Translations under genes and position numbers: made by a program
Shown here: positions 7,190 through 14,946 of the stretch, piece by piece
Layout of the letters: the number at the start of each line of letters is the position of its first letter
Numbering within the stretch: position 1 is the first letter of the stretch
DNA from: Polaromonas sp.
GTDB taxonomy: Bacteria; Pseudomonadota; Gammaproteobacteria; Burkholderiales; Burkholderiaceae_C
Reading direction: 5' to 3'
Length of the DNA stretch: 16,292 nucleotides
Assembly: GCA_025362825.1 (NCBI GenBank)
Contig: JANYFF010000296.1
Span: 1 to 16,292 of the forward strand
Notes under the pieces: model-generated
What the model was told of the DNA's origin: nothing
The model's input: only the letters and a program-made list of their open reading frames with translations
Databases searched by the model: none

Positions 7190-8395
7190 ATGAACTTTCT
7201 TAAAGTCCTTGTATTTGCCGTGGCGACCAGCTTGCAGCTGAGCGCCTGGTCGCAGGTGGCTGAGCGAAACATTGCGGAGATCAAGCAGGAATCGCTCGCC
7301 CGTGCCCAGCGCGGCGCTTACCCGCTGGGCGGCCTTGATCCGGCGGATGTGGCTCAGGCGCTGGATGCCATCCAGACGACGGGCAGGGACGAATGGGCCA
7401 CAGGCTGGAGCCGGGTCGCCGAGCGTTACATGGAGCAGGGGCGCACCGCTGGCTCCGCACCTCAGGCGGCAGCGGCCTACAAAAAGGCCTGGCGGCTGTT
7501 TTACTTTGCGCAGTGGCCTGTCCCCAATTCGCCCGGCAAGAAAGTTGCCTATGACCGCGCCGTGCAGGCTTACATGAAGTACGCCGAATCCATGGACCCG
7601 CCTATGGAGCTCGTGAAGATTCCATTCGAAGGGCAAACCATCACTGGCTATTTGCGGTTTCCCAAACAGGCGACAGGGCCCGTACCGATGATCCTGGCCA
7701 TCAGCGGGCTGGACAGTCGCAAGGAAACCGTTGCCGACAGCTATGAACAGATACTGGCAAAGGGCGTTGGTTTCCTGGCGGTAGATGGGCCAGGCACCGG
7801 CCAGGCGCCGATCAAGGTGAGTGCCAGCGCCGAGCGCATGTTTTCAGTCGTACTGGACTACCTGTATCAGCATCCTCGCGTGGACCGTTCGCGCATCATT
7901 GTTTCGGGTGTCAGTTTTGGTGGCTACTGGGCGGCCAAGCTGGCTATCACTGAAAGGGCCAGGCTTCTGGGTTCAGTTGCGCAGTCGCCACCTGTTGACG
8001 AGTTCTTTTCAGAGCGCTTTCTGCGCGAAGGAACCATGGGTAACCGTGAGTACCTTTTCGATCTTGCCCCGGCATTCATCAATGTGTTTGAAGGCGCCAA
8101 CACGGTTGACGACCTGGCCCGCCTGATGCCCGGCATGTCCCTGAAATCCCAGGGCCTGCTGACAAAGCCTACGGTGCCCATGCTGGTGGTCACAGGAGCA
8201 AAAGACACGCAGGTGCCGATTTCGGACATCGAACTGCTGATGCGCTCGGGCGATGTACCCAAGGAGTCGTGGATCAATCCGAGCGGCGGGCATCTGGGCC
8301 GTGAGGCCCGGGGCTGGACCGATCCGGTCATATTCTCCAAAGTCATCATTCCGTGGGAGCTGCGCCTGATAGAGCAATCCCGGCAATCGAAATAA
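7190..8395 (+). CDS. Secreted alpha/beta hydrolase, FrsA / 2,6-dihydroxypseudooxynicotine hydrolase-like
   Basis: 401 residues. An N-terminal signal peptide is likely (Lys5, a hydrophobic core 6-18, cleavage near AWS-Q at 21/22). Residues 50-135 form a helical lid-like domain, followed by an alpha/beta hydrolase domain. Visible: ISGLDSRKE at 171-179 (oxyanion loop of this family), AVDGPGTGQ at 197-205, the nucleophile elbow GVSFGGYWA with Ser242, the acid Asp339 in TGAKDTQVP and His368 in GGHLGR. Relatives include the C-C bond hydrolase of bacterial nicotine breakdown and FrsA-like esterases (DUF1100). The relatives I know are cytoplasmic, so the export signal is notable. A GGAG lies 10 bases before the ATG. 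The gap to the amidohydrolase is 65 bases with no clear terminator. It may cleave a ring-opened or acyl side-chain intermediate, or an ester, in the periplasm; the substrate is unknown. Confidence 0.85.
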   Translation: MNFLKVLVFAVATSLQLSAWSQVAERNIAEIKQESLARAQRGAYPLGGLDPADVAQALDAIQTTGRDEWATGWSRVAERYMEQGRTAGSAPQAAAAYKKAWRLFYFAQWPVPNSPGKKVAYDRAVQAYMKYAESMDPPMELVKIPFEGQTITGYLRFPKQATGPVPMILAISGLDSRKETVADSYEQILAKGVGFLAVDGPGTGQAPIKVSASAERMFSVVLDYLYQHPRVDRSRIIVSGVSFGGYWAAKLAITERARLLGSVAQSPPVDEFFSERFLREGTMGNREYLFDLAPAFINVFEGANTVDDLARLMPGMSLKSQGLLTKPTVPMLVVTGAKDTQVPISDIELLMRSGDVPKESWINPSGGHLGREARGWTDPVIFSKVIIPWELRLIEQSRQSK

Positions 8396-8433
8396 GCGCC
8401 CTGCGATCTCCCCGGGCTACTGACTGGGGCGCT
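8395..8433. terminator. Weak hairpin between convergent genes
   Basis: AGCGCCC at 8395-8401 pairs perfectly with GGGCGCT at 8427-8433 across a 25-base loop that itself contains the CCCCGGG run. It lies between the stop of the + strand hydrolase and the stop of the - strand gene. No U-run follows on either strand, so intrinsic termination is doubtful. Confidence 0.3.
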
Positions 8434-8437
8434 GCCC

Positions 8438-9169
8438 TCAGGCGCGCAGGCCGGGCACGATCGCGCCCTGAATACCGTGTCGTTCAAGCGATTTGGCAAC
8501 AAAGCCGGTGGCCTTCATTTCTTCGACGAAGTCAGCAAGCAGGGCGACCGCTGCCGGTCCCCGGCTCTGGGGCGTCACCATGGCCTGCTGGATGACCATG
8601 AAGCGCCCGGGGAGCAGGCGCAGGTCCGGAATCCGCTTTGCGTCGAGCTGCAGCTGCTGTTTCACGCCGGCCGCAACCTCAAGCCCGTCCGCCATGAAGG
8701 TATCCACTACGGCCTGTGAGTTGGCCGCGCGCACGATTTCAGCGTGCTTCAGTTCGCGGCTCAGGTAGAGGTCGTAGGCGCTTCCGGCGCCTGCTGCCAC
8801 GCGAATGCCGGCGTGGTCAACCTCGTCGTTGGACTGCAGGGGTGAGTCGTTGCGCACCATGTAGGCGCCCTCTATCAGCACATAGGGTGCAGTGAACGAA
8901 ATGCCTTCGCCGCGCAGCGGGTCGATGGCAAAAAAGCCAATGTCAGCCGCTTCGTTCCTGACCGCGTCCACCGACTTTGCGGCGGTGTCAAAAACCACCA
9001 GCTCCAGAGGCACGCCCAGCCTGTCGGCAAATGCCTGGGCAAGGTCTATGGACACGCCGAAGGGTTGTCCCGTCGCCGGGTCCTTGCCAGCGAGGATGGC
9101 GTTGCCGAGATTGATGGAAGCGCGGAGGTGCCCGGCAGGGGCAAAGGCAGACAAAAGAGAGGGGTTCAT
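8438..9169 (-). CDS. Family-3 solute-binding-protein-fold protein without signal peptide
   Basis: 243 residues of the SBP_bac_3 (amino-acid-binding) fold: FGVSIDLAQAFADRLGVP near 37-54, an AADIGFFAIDPLR stretch around 74-86, ISFTAPYVLIEGAYMV near 90-105 and GSAYDLYLSRELKHA near 128-142. The protein starts directly with the mature fold (APAGHLRASINLGN), and an in-frame stop lies just upstream on the - strand, so no signal peptide has been missed. No permease or ATPase is adjacent. I recall a group of similarly short, signal-less proteins widespread in proteobacteria with unknown function. It converges on the catabolic operon and is divergent from the RND pair. A good promoter lies at 9292-9320, giving a leader of roughly 115 bases. 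No clear Shine-Dalgarno precedes the ATG. Whether it binds a ligand in the cytoplasm or is an enzyme cannot be told. Confidence 0.85.
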   Translation of the reverse strand: MNPSLLSAFAPAGHLRASINLGNAILAGKDPATGQPFGVSIDLAQAFADRLGVPLELVVFDTAAKSVDAVRNEAADIGFFAIDPLRGEGISFTAPYVLIEGAYMVRNDSPLQSNDEVDHAGIRVAAGAGSAYDLYLSRELKHAEIVRAANSQAVVDTFMADGLEVAAGVKQQLQLDAKRIPDLRLLPGRFMVIQQAMVTPQSRGPAAVALLADFVEEMKATGFVAKSLERHGIQGAIVPGLRA

Positions 9170-9524
9170 ATGCTGGTGTGGACTCTATGGATATGCCCAG
9201 GAATGATCGGTGAGGAGCGACCTGCTGGTCCGGGAAGTCCGGCGCCTGCAAAGACATGGTAAAGATCATCGATTGGCTGGCGGAGGTGGGGTTTATAAGG
9301 TCGGATTCTAGGCTTGTCCATGATAAATTTGAATGTTCGTCTTTCAGCGTGGATCGCAAGCGTTAGCGGTGGTTGGAGCGCTTCATGGGCCAACCTGCAA
9401 CTGGCCGGCTTGCGGGGGCATGTGACGCTGCAGCCTTGTCATGCTGCGTGGTGATACTGGCGTGAAAAATTCTTCGGCTGCCCTGTGCGGCACGATTTTA
9501 AATAATGGTGATAGTGGGTCAATC
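9170..9524. other. 355-base divergent intergenic region
   Basis: This region separates the - strand binding-protein-like gene from the + strand RND pair. It contains a convincing - strand promoter (9292-9320). Short open frames on both strands have no family resemblance and no ribosome binding site. For the + strand pair I see only an AT-rich patch (TTTTAAATAAT at about 9497-9507) without a good -35 box, so its promoter is unresolved. No obvious operator palindrome was found. Confidence 0.6.
9292..9320 (-). promoter_or_regulatory. Sigma70-like promoter for the 8438-9169 gene
   Basis: On the - strand, TGGACA (9320-9315; 5 of 6 to TTGACA) is followed after exactly 17 bases by TATAAA (9297-9292; 5 of 6 to TATAAT). 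Transcription would start near 9285, leaving about 115 bases of untranslated leader before the ATG at 9169. Confidence 0.6.
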
Positions 9525-10784
9525 ATGAGTTCTGGTTATTTTTCAACATCCTTGTTGTATTGTGCGGTTGCGGTCCTTGCTGCTGGTTGCGGAGGCAAGC
9601 CTGATGCGGCCGCCGTGCCTGCACTGCAAGCCGGCAGCGCGCCGGCCCCGGCAGCAGCAGCCAGCGCCAGTGCGGGGCCGCCTGTCAGCATTACGACGGT
9701 TCGCGCCGAGCAGCGGGTATTGCCTGTTGTTATCAAGGCAACCGGTGCGGTCACACCGATCTCCAGCGTGGATGTTCGCTCTCAACTCACCAGTGTCCTG
9801 AGCAAAGTGCATTTCAAGGAAGGCCAGTTTGTCAAGGCCGGTGACTTGTTGTTCACGCTGGACTCACGTATCGACGAAACCAATATGAGCAAGGCGCGTG
9901 CGCAGCTTGCCAAGGACAGCGCTGCGCTTGGTGATGCAAGGCGCCAGCTGGCGCGCAGCAAGGAATTGCTGGCGCAGAATTTTGTTTCGCAGGGTGCTGT
10001 GGATACCAGCCAGTCCCTGTATGACGCGCAGACCGCGCTCATCGCTGCTGATCAGGCGGCAGTGGACGCCGCGCGGGTAGCCCTGTCCTATAGCCGCATC
10101 ACAGCGCCACATTCCGGGCGTGCTGGTGCGGTCAATGTTTTTGCAGGCAGCACGGTACAGGCGAATCTGACGGCGCTCGTCACCATCACACAGCTTGATC
10201 CGATCGCTGTGTCTTTCAGTTTGCCGCAACGTAATCTGCCCAGTGCCCTTGCTGCCCTGAAGGGCGGCAACACGGAGGTCACCGCGACCCTGCCGGACGG
10301 TGCGGGTGGTTTCAAGGGGCGCCTGCAATTTGTTGATAACCTGGTGGACCCCAGTTCCGGAACAGTCAAGGTCAAGGCGCTCTTCGACAACGCTGCTGGC
10401 AAGCTGTGGCCGGGCGCCTTTGTCGATGTCGGCTTGACGGTCGGCGTCATGAATGAAGCTGTGGTGGTGCCGCAGGCCTCCATCATCCAGGCCGCTCGCG
10501 GTTCGGTGGTCTATGTGGTCGAAAACGGCAAGGCGGTACTCCGGCCTGTGACCGTGGTGTATGCACAGGGTGTCGACGCGGCAGTCAGTGGCGTCCAGGC
10601 TGGCGACCGTGTCGTCCTTGACGGCCGGCAGAATTTGCGCCCTGGCTCATCGGTGGTCGAGCGAGCCCGGCCGCCTGCCTCGGCTGCAAGCGGTGCAAAC
10701 GGCGCAGGGGGCACCGGCAAACGTGAACGTGCTGCCGCTCCTGCAAGTGACACAGCCAGCCAGGCGCGGAGGGCCACACCATGA
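9525..10784 (+). CDS. RND efflux periplasmic adaptor lipoprotein (MdtA/AcrA/MexA-like)
   Basis: 419 residues. This membrane fusion protein links an RND pump to an outer-membrane channel. The start at 9525 is chosen because a lipoprotein signal follows directly (hydrophobic stretch, then VLAAGC with Cys22); the in-frame ATG at 9441 would put 28 polar residues before it. Domains in order: an Ala/Pro-rich linker (24-55), a first lipoyl half near 80-115 (VHFKEGQFVKAGDLLFTLDSR region), an alpha-helical hairpin at about 115-190, the second lipoyl half (YSRITAPHSGRAG) and beta-barrel/membrane-proximal domains to about 380. The C-terminal tail is rich in Ala, Gly, Ser, Arg and Pro and probably disordered. 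The stop overlaps the pump start by 4 bases. The substrate range is unknown; extrusion of aromatic compounds handled by the neighbouring operon is possible but only inferred. Confidence 0.92.
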   Translation: MSSGYFSTSLLYCAVAVLAAGCGGKPDAAAVPALQAGSAPAPAAAASASAGPPVSITTVRAEQRVLPVVIKATGAVTPISSVDVRSQLTSVLSKVHFKEGQFVKAGDLLFTLDSRIDETNMSKARAQLAKDSAALGDARRQLARSKELLAQNFVSQGAVDTSQSLYDAQTALIAADQAAVDAARVALSYSRITAPHSGRAGAVNVFAGSTVQANLTALVTITQLDPIAVSFSLPQRNLPSALAALKGGNTEVTATLPDGAGGFKGRLQFVDNLVDPSSGTVKVKALFDNAAGKLWPGAFVDVGLTVGVMNEAVVVPQASIIQAARGSVVYVVENGKAVLRPVTVVYAQGVDAAVSGVQAGDRVVLDGRQNLRPGSSVVERARPPASAASGANGAGGTGKRERAAAPASDTASQARRATP

Positions 10785-13700
10785 ATCTTTCCGAACTCTT
10801 TATACGCCGCCCCGTCATGACCGTGCTGCTCAACGCAGCGATTGTGCTGGCCGGGGTGATTGGCTATCGCAGCATTCCTGTCGCGGCACTCCCCAGCTAT
10901 GACACGGCAGTGATCAACGTCTCGGCTTCGCTGCCGGGCGCCAACCCTGACACCATGGCCAGCTCGGTCGCCTTGCCGCTGGAAAAACAGTTTCAGACCG
11001 TACCCGGGTTGAAAACCATCAGCTCAAACAGCACTTTGGGCCAAACGGCGCTGACGCTTGAATTTGAGGAAGGCCGCAACATTGATGCGGCGGCGGTTGA
11101 TGTTCAGGCCGCGCTGTTGCGTGCTCAGCGGACGCTGCCGCCCGAGTTGACTGAAGCACCTTCTTACCGCAAGGTAAATCCGGCTGATGCGCCCGTGTTG
11201 CTGGTTGCACTGACGTCGCCTTCACTGGCACCATCAGATCTGCAGGACTACGCCGAGCACCTGATCTCGCCGCAGCTGTCCACGATCAGCGGTGTTGCGC
11301 AGGTAAATATTTTTGGCGCCAAGCGCTATGCAGTACGCGTACGCGTCATACCTGAGGCACTGGCTGCGCGCAATATCGGGCTCGACGAACTCAGCACCGC
11401 GCTGCGGGCAGCTAACGTCAACACCCCCGTCGGCACGTTGGACGGACCGCGGCAGACACTCATCCTGCAGGCTAACCAGCAACTGCGCAATGCTGCAGAA
11501 TTTTCAGACCTGATTGTGAGTAATCGAGGTGGCAATCCGGTCTTGCTGAAAGACGTTGCAAAGGTTGAAGACAGCATAGAAACGCTCAAAAGCTGGGCTA
11601 CCCTCAACGGTGAAAACTCCATCACCATTGCAGTGTTGCGCCAGCCCGGTGCCAACACTGTCCAGGTAGTGGATGCCGTGCGCGCCCTGTTGCCTGTGCT
11701 GCAAAGCCAGATGCCTCAGTCTGTGGCGCTCACGCCGGTCAATGACCGGTCTATCTCCGTGCGGGCGGCCTTGCATGATGTGACCCTGACGCTGATGGGA
11801 ACCATCGCATTGGTGGTGCTGGTGATCTTTTTATTCCTGCGCCGCTTCATTGCAACGGCTATTCCCATCCTTTCGCTGCCGGTTTCCCTGATCGGTGCTG
11901 TCGCACTGCTCTGGGGTTTTGGCTACAGCCTGGACAATATTTCGCTGCTCGGCCTGACCCTGGCGGTGGGCTTGGTGGTCGACGACGCCATTGTGGTGCT
12001 TGAAAACATCATGCGCCACATCGAGGAGGGGGTGCCACCGTTTCGGGCCGCCTTGCTGGGCGCGCGAGAAGTAGGCTTCACCATCATTGCGATTTCGTCT
12101 TCGCTCATCGCCGTGTTCATCCCGATCTTTTTCATGCCGGGTGTGATCGGCCTGCTGTTCCATGAGTTTGCGGTGGTCGTGGGCCTGTCGATTGCTGTTT
12201 CGGCGTTCGTCTCGCTGACGCTGGTGCCCATGCTGGCCAGCCGTTTCCTGCGCGACGAGGCGCACGAGAAAAAGCCTGGACCCATCGTCCGCATGTTCGA
12301 GCGCGGCTTCAACGCCTTGCTGGCTTCGTATACCCGTTGGTTAGACCGGGCACTAGGCCACCGCAAAATCGTGCTGCTGATAGCGCTTGCCACCTTTTTG
12401 GCGACGGCATGGCTGTTCATCGTTATTCCCAAAGGATTTTTCCCGCAGGAAGACATCGGGCAGATACAGGTTTCCACCGAAGCCGCTGAGGACACATCGT
12501 TTCCGGCGATGGTGGCATTGCAGGAGCGTGTCGCCAGGATCATTCGTGCTGATCCCGCTGTCGGGGCTGTCAGTTCATTTAACGGCGGCAATGGTTCGCA
12601 AAACACCGGGCGCATGTTCATCACGCTCAAGCCCACAGCCGAACGCCAGCCCATGAACAAAGTCATCGAGGGCCTGCGCGGCAAATTGCGCGAGGTGGCG
12701 GGCATCAGCGTTTTCATGCGTCCGATCCAGAATCTTCAGCTCGGAGGACGGCAGAGCAAGTCCCAGTACCAGTACATTTTGCAGAGCCTGAAGGCTGATG
12801 AGCTCAATGAATGGGCGACCAAGCTGCAGGACAAGCTGCGTACCGAACCGCTCTTTCGCGATGTGACCAGTGATTCGCAGCTTCGTGGCCTGCAAGCGCA
12901 ACTCAAAATTGACCGCAACAAGGCCAACACCCTGGGCGTCTCGGTGGACTCCATTCGTACGGCGCTTTTCAGTGCTTTCGGCGAACGCCAGGTCTCCACG
13001 ATTTACCTGCCGTCCGATACCTACAAGGTCATCATGGAGGTGCAGGCCGAGGTCAAGCAGGACGAGCGCGCGCTGGCGGGCATCTATGTACGTTCTTCGA
13101 CGGGTACGCTTGTCCCGATGTCGAGCTTCACGACGGTAGAGCGCACGGTGGGGCCGACGTCCATCAACCACGTCGGGCAATTGCAGGCCATTACGGTGGC
13201 CTTTAACCTCGCACCGGGTACTGCACTTGGAGACGCGACTGCACGCATCGATCAGGTTCGCGAAGCCATCAACATGCCGCCGTCCATCATTGCGACTTAC
13301 GGTGGTGATGCTGCGGTGTTCAAGAACTCGCAGGGTAGCCAGGCCATTTTGGTGATTGCCGCGCTGCTGGTCATCTATGTGCTGCTGGGCGTGCTGTATG
13401 AAAGCTATATCCACCCCATCACCATTCTTGCCGGCTTGCCTTCTGCTGCGGTGGGTGCGCTGGCGACGCTGATGCTGTTCGGCCAGGACCTGACGTTGAT
13501 CGCTACCATCGGTATCGTCCTGCTCATAGGCATCGTGAAAAAGAACGCCATCATGATTATTGACTTCGCGCTGGATGCACAACGCCATGGCGGCATGACA
13601 CCCGCACAAGCGGTGCGTCAGGCCTGTATCCTGCGCTTTCGGCCCATCATGATGACTACGCTGGCGGCCTTGATGGGCGCGCTGCCGATTGCACTGGGTC

Positions 13701-13873
13701 TTGGTGCCGGCGCTGAGTTGCGCCAGCCGCTCGGACTGGCGGTGGTGGGTGGACTGGTCTTTTCACAAGCCATCACACTTTTCATCACGCCAGTGATTTA
13801 CCTGGCGCTTGACCGCTTCAGCGGAACTGGACCAGTGACGACACCCGAGATTGCACCGGTGGTCATGGCTTGA
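10781..13873 (+). CDS. RND multidrug efflux pump, inner-membrane permease (MdtB/MdtC/HAE1-like)
   Basis: 1030 residues, the normal length for a hydrophobe/amphiphile efflux pump. It is a proton-driven trimeric exporter of the inner membrane. It opens with the family signature LSELFIRRPVMTVLL. Twelve membrane segments are expected, with a large periplasmic loop after TM1 and another after TM7. The TM4 proton-relay pair is present (Asp401-Asp402 in VVDDAIVVLENI), as is the TM10 lysine (Lys920/921 in GIVKKNAIMIIDFA). The sequence is closer in style to MdtB/MdtC pumps (for example VIPKGFFPQEDIGQ) than to AcrB, but only one permease is present, so it is not an MdtBC pair. No outer-membrane factor follows: the next gene is a convergent dehydrogenase. 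It must use a channel encoded elsewhere. The gene is intact. Confidence 0.94.
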   Translation: MNLSELFIRRPVMTVLLNAAIVLAGVIGYRSIPVAALPSYDTAVINVSASLPGANPDTMASSVALPLEKQFQTVPGLKTISSNSTLGQTALTLEFEEGRNIDAAAVDVQAALLRAQRTLPPELTEAPSYRKVNPADAPVLLVALTSPSLAPSDLQDYAEHLISPQLSTISGVAQVNIFGAKRYAVRVRVIPEALAARNIGLDELSTALRAANVNTPVGTLDGPRQTLILQANQQLRNAAEFSDLIVSNRGGNPVLLKDVAKVEDSIETLKSWATLNGENSITIAVLRQPGANTVQVVDAVRALLPVLQSQMPQSVALTPVNDRSISVRAALHDVTLTLMGTIALVVLVIFLFLRRFIATAIPILSLPVSLIGAVALLWGFGYSLDNISLLGLTLAVGLVVDDAIVVLENIMRHIEEGVPPFRAALLGAREVGFTIIAISSSLIAVFIPIFFMPGVIGLLFHEFAVVVGLSIAVSAFVSLTLVPMLASRFLRDEAHEKKPGPIVRMFERGFNALLASYTRWLDRALGHRKIVLLIALATFLATAWLFIVIPKGFFPQEDIGQIQVSTEAAEDTSFPAMVALQERVARIIRADPAVGAVSSFNGGNGSQNTGRMFITLKPTAERQPMNKVIEGLRGKLREVAGISVFMRPIQNLQLGGRQSKSQYQYILQSLKADELNEWATKLQDKLRTEPLFRDVTSDSQLRGLQAQLKIDRNKANTLGVSVDSIRTALFSAFGERQVSTIYLPSDTYKVIMEVQAEVKQDERALAGIYVRSSTGTLVPMSSFTTVERTVGPTSINHVGQLQAITVAFNLAPGTALGDATARIDQVREAINMPPSIIATYGGDAAVFKNSQGSQAILVIAALLVIYVLLGVLYESYIHPITILAGLPSAAVGALATLMLFGQDLTLIATIGIVLLIGIVKKNAIMIIDFALDAQRHGGMTPAQAVRQACILRFRPIMMTTLAALMGALPIALGLGAGAELRQPLGLAVVGGLVFSQAITLFITPVIYLALDRFSGTGPVTTPEIAPVVMA

Positions 13874-13893
13874 GCCTGCAGGCTCCGGTTTTT
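13872..13893 (+). terminator. Short intrinsic terminator-like hairpin after the RND pump
   Basis: GAGCC TGCA GGCTC (13872-13885) forms a 5-base stem, or 14-base palindrome, whose first arm begins inside the TGA stop codon. CGG and a run of five T's follow. The stem is short for an efficient terminator. Confidence 0.5.
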
Positions 13894-13964
13894 AATTGCT
13901 ATGAAAGTCATAGCTAGAAAATACCGGTATACGGGGGCTCAGTGGCGATTTTATGCCTGAAATG
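13894..13964. repeat. Possible dispersed intergenic hairpin repeat (Comamonadaceae-like element)
   Basis: The stretch begins AATTGCTATGA-AAG-TCATAGCTA, where GCTATGA (13898-13904) and TCATAGC (13908-13914) pair perfectly. It continues with the palindrome ATACCGGTAT (13921-13930), then a GGGGGCTC...GGCGATTTTATGCCTGAAA segment. The order (AATTGCTAT hairpin, then a GGGCT and a GGC-GATTTTATG-like part) resembles a short non-coding repeat I recall scattered between genes in Comamonadaceae genomes. That identification is from memory; only one copy is seen in this window. Confidence 0.4.
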
Positions 13965-13997
13965 CCCTGAAAAGCACTTGCAGGCTGCTTTTCAGGG
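13965..13997. terminator. Perfect 11-base-pair hairpin between convergent genes
   Basis: CCCTGAAAAGC (13965-13975) and GCTTTTCAGGG (13987-13997) are exact reverse complements around an 11-base loop. The hairpin sits between the convergent RND pump gene and the dehydrogenase gene, 23 bases from the latter's stop. No T-run follows on either strand, but its place and strength fit a bidirectional transcription end or RNA-stabilising structure. Confidence 0.5.
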
Positions 13998-14019
13998 ACG
14001 CGGCTGATCTGGCGCCCGG

Positions 14020-14910
14020 TCAGGATGAGATTTTTGCGCCGGTGAGCTTTTCCTGGGCGCTGACGAGAGCAGGCACAAACTGTTTGCCAAAGCCCAGTGC
14101 CGAAGCGGTCGCCAGGCTCTGGTGTACTGCTTCACCTACAAACGACGGCACATTCACCATCTCCGCCAAGTGGGTGTAGTAGCGCAAGTCCTTGCGGGCG
14201 TTGTCCAGCTCAAACTTCAGCCCGGTAAAGTCCCCGCTCAGGGTTTTGGCCATCGCCTGGAAGATGCCCGAGTTCACAGCGCCTGCCGACACCACGTTGA
14301 CCAGTTGCTGAACGTCCACGCCGGCCTTCGCGCCCACTGCAAATGCTTCTGCAGTGGCCGTTGTGATTGCTTGCCCGATAAAATTATTCAGCAGCTTGAC
14401 GATGTGTCCTGCACCCGGACCGCCTACGTGAAAGATGTTTTCGCAATACGCCTGTAGTACCGGCTTAACCTCCTCAAACACATCAGGCGTTGCACCAACC
14501 ATGGTGTTTAGTTTTCCCAGCTCGGCCTCCACTGGTGTGCGGGCCAGCGGAGCGTCCACCAGCACCGCGCCGTGCTGCGTGCACAGTGCGGCCAGGCGTT
14601 GCGTGGATTCGGGCTCGCTGGTGGAGGTGTCTATGACGACCAATCCGGCGCGTGCATTTGACAGCACGCCCCGCGGGCCCGACAGCACCGCCTCAACCTG
14701 CGGCGAGCCTGTCACGCACAGCATGACCACGTCGCACGTACCCAGTTCTGCCGCCGAGTCCGCGAGCTTCGCGCCCGCGGCCAGCAGGTCTGCAACCCCG
14801 TCGCGGTTACGGTGTACCGTCAACGACACGCTATATCCTTTGGCGAGAAGGTTTTTTGCAATACCGTGGCCCATCAGGCCCGATGCGCCGATAAATCCAA
14901 CGTGTTTCAT
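14020..14910 (-). CDS. NAD(P)-dependent beta-hydroxyacid dehydrogenase family protein, second copy
   Basis: 296 residues, full length. The Rossmann motif is IGASGLMGHGIA (7-18); the usual second Gly position is Ala-Ser, so it reads GxxGxMG. After strand 2 there is Thr-Val-His-Arg-Asn-Arg rather than an acidic residue, and the basic residues suggest NADP(H) preference. The catalytic lysine is Lys172 in HIVKLLNNFIGQA, with Asn175/Asn176. The substrate loop is DAPLARTPVEAELGKL (119-134), different from the PVSGG form of 3-hydroxyisobutyrate dehydrogenases and from the SGNN form of the + strand paralogue. It is probably a reductase or dehydrogenase for a different acid. It lies 37 bases downstream of the end of a decayed reading frame (14947-15126) on the same strand. 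The Shine-Dalgarno is weak (AAAGA). The role in the right-hand catabolic set is unknown. Confidence 0.9.
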   Translation of the reverse strand: MKHVGFIGASGLMGHGIAKNLLAKGYSVSLTVHRNRDGVADLLAAGAKLADSAAELGTCDVVMLCVTGSPQVEAVLSGPRGVLSNARAGLVVIDTSTSEPESTQRLAALCTQHGAVLVDAPLARTPVEAELGKLNTMVGATPDVFEEVKPVLQAYCENIFHVGGPGAGHIVKLLNNFIGQAITTATAEAFAVGAKAGVDVQQLVNVVSAGAVNSGIFQAMAKTLSGDFTGLKFELDNARKDLRYYTHLAEMVNVPSFVGEAVHQSLATASALGFGKQFVPALVSAQEKLTGAKISS

Positions 14911-14946
14911 ATGTGGTCTTTTCGTTTGATGCTGTGAGGTCGTTCG

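Noticed and set aside
9166..9393. 75-codon - strand open frame in the divergent region
   Set aside because: It overlaps the promoter of the 8438-9169 gene, has no ribosome binding site and resembles no family.
9402..9413. Sigma54-like TGGCCGGCTTGC upstream of the RND pair
   Set aside because: The spacing between the GG and GC elements is three bases too short for a -24/-12 promoter.
9441..9524. Upstream start for the RND adaptor
   Set aside because: It would put 28 polar residues before a well-formed lipoprotein signal; the ATG at 9525 gives a normal signal peptide.
12575..13609. Long (344-codon) open frame antisense to the RND pump
   Set aside because: Composition is that of a shadow frame in GC-rich coding DNA (many His, Arg, Gln), with no recognisable domain; the pump on the + strand has clear motifs throughout.
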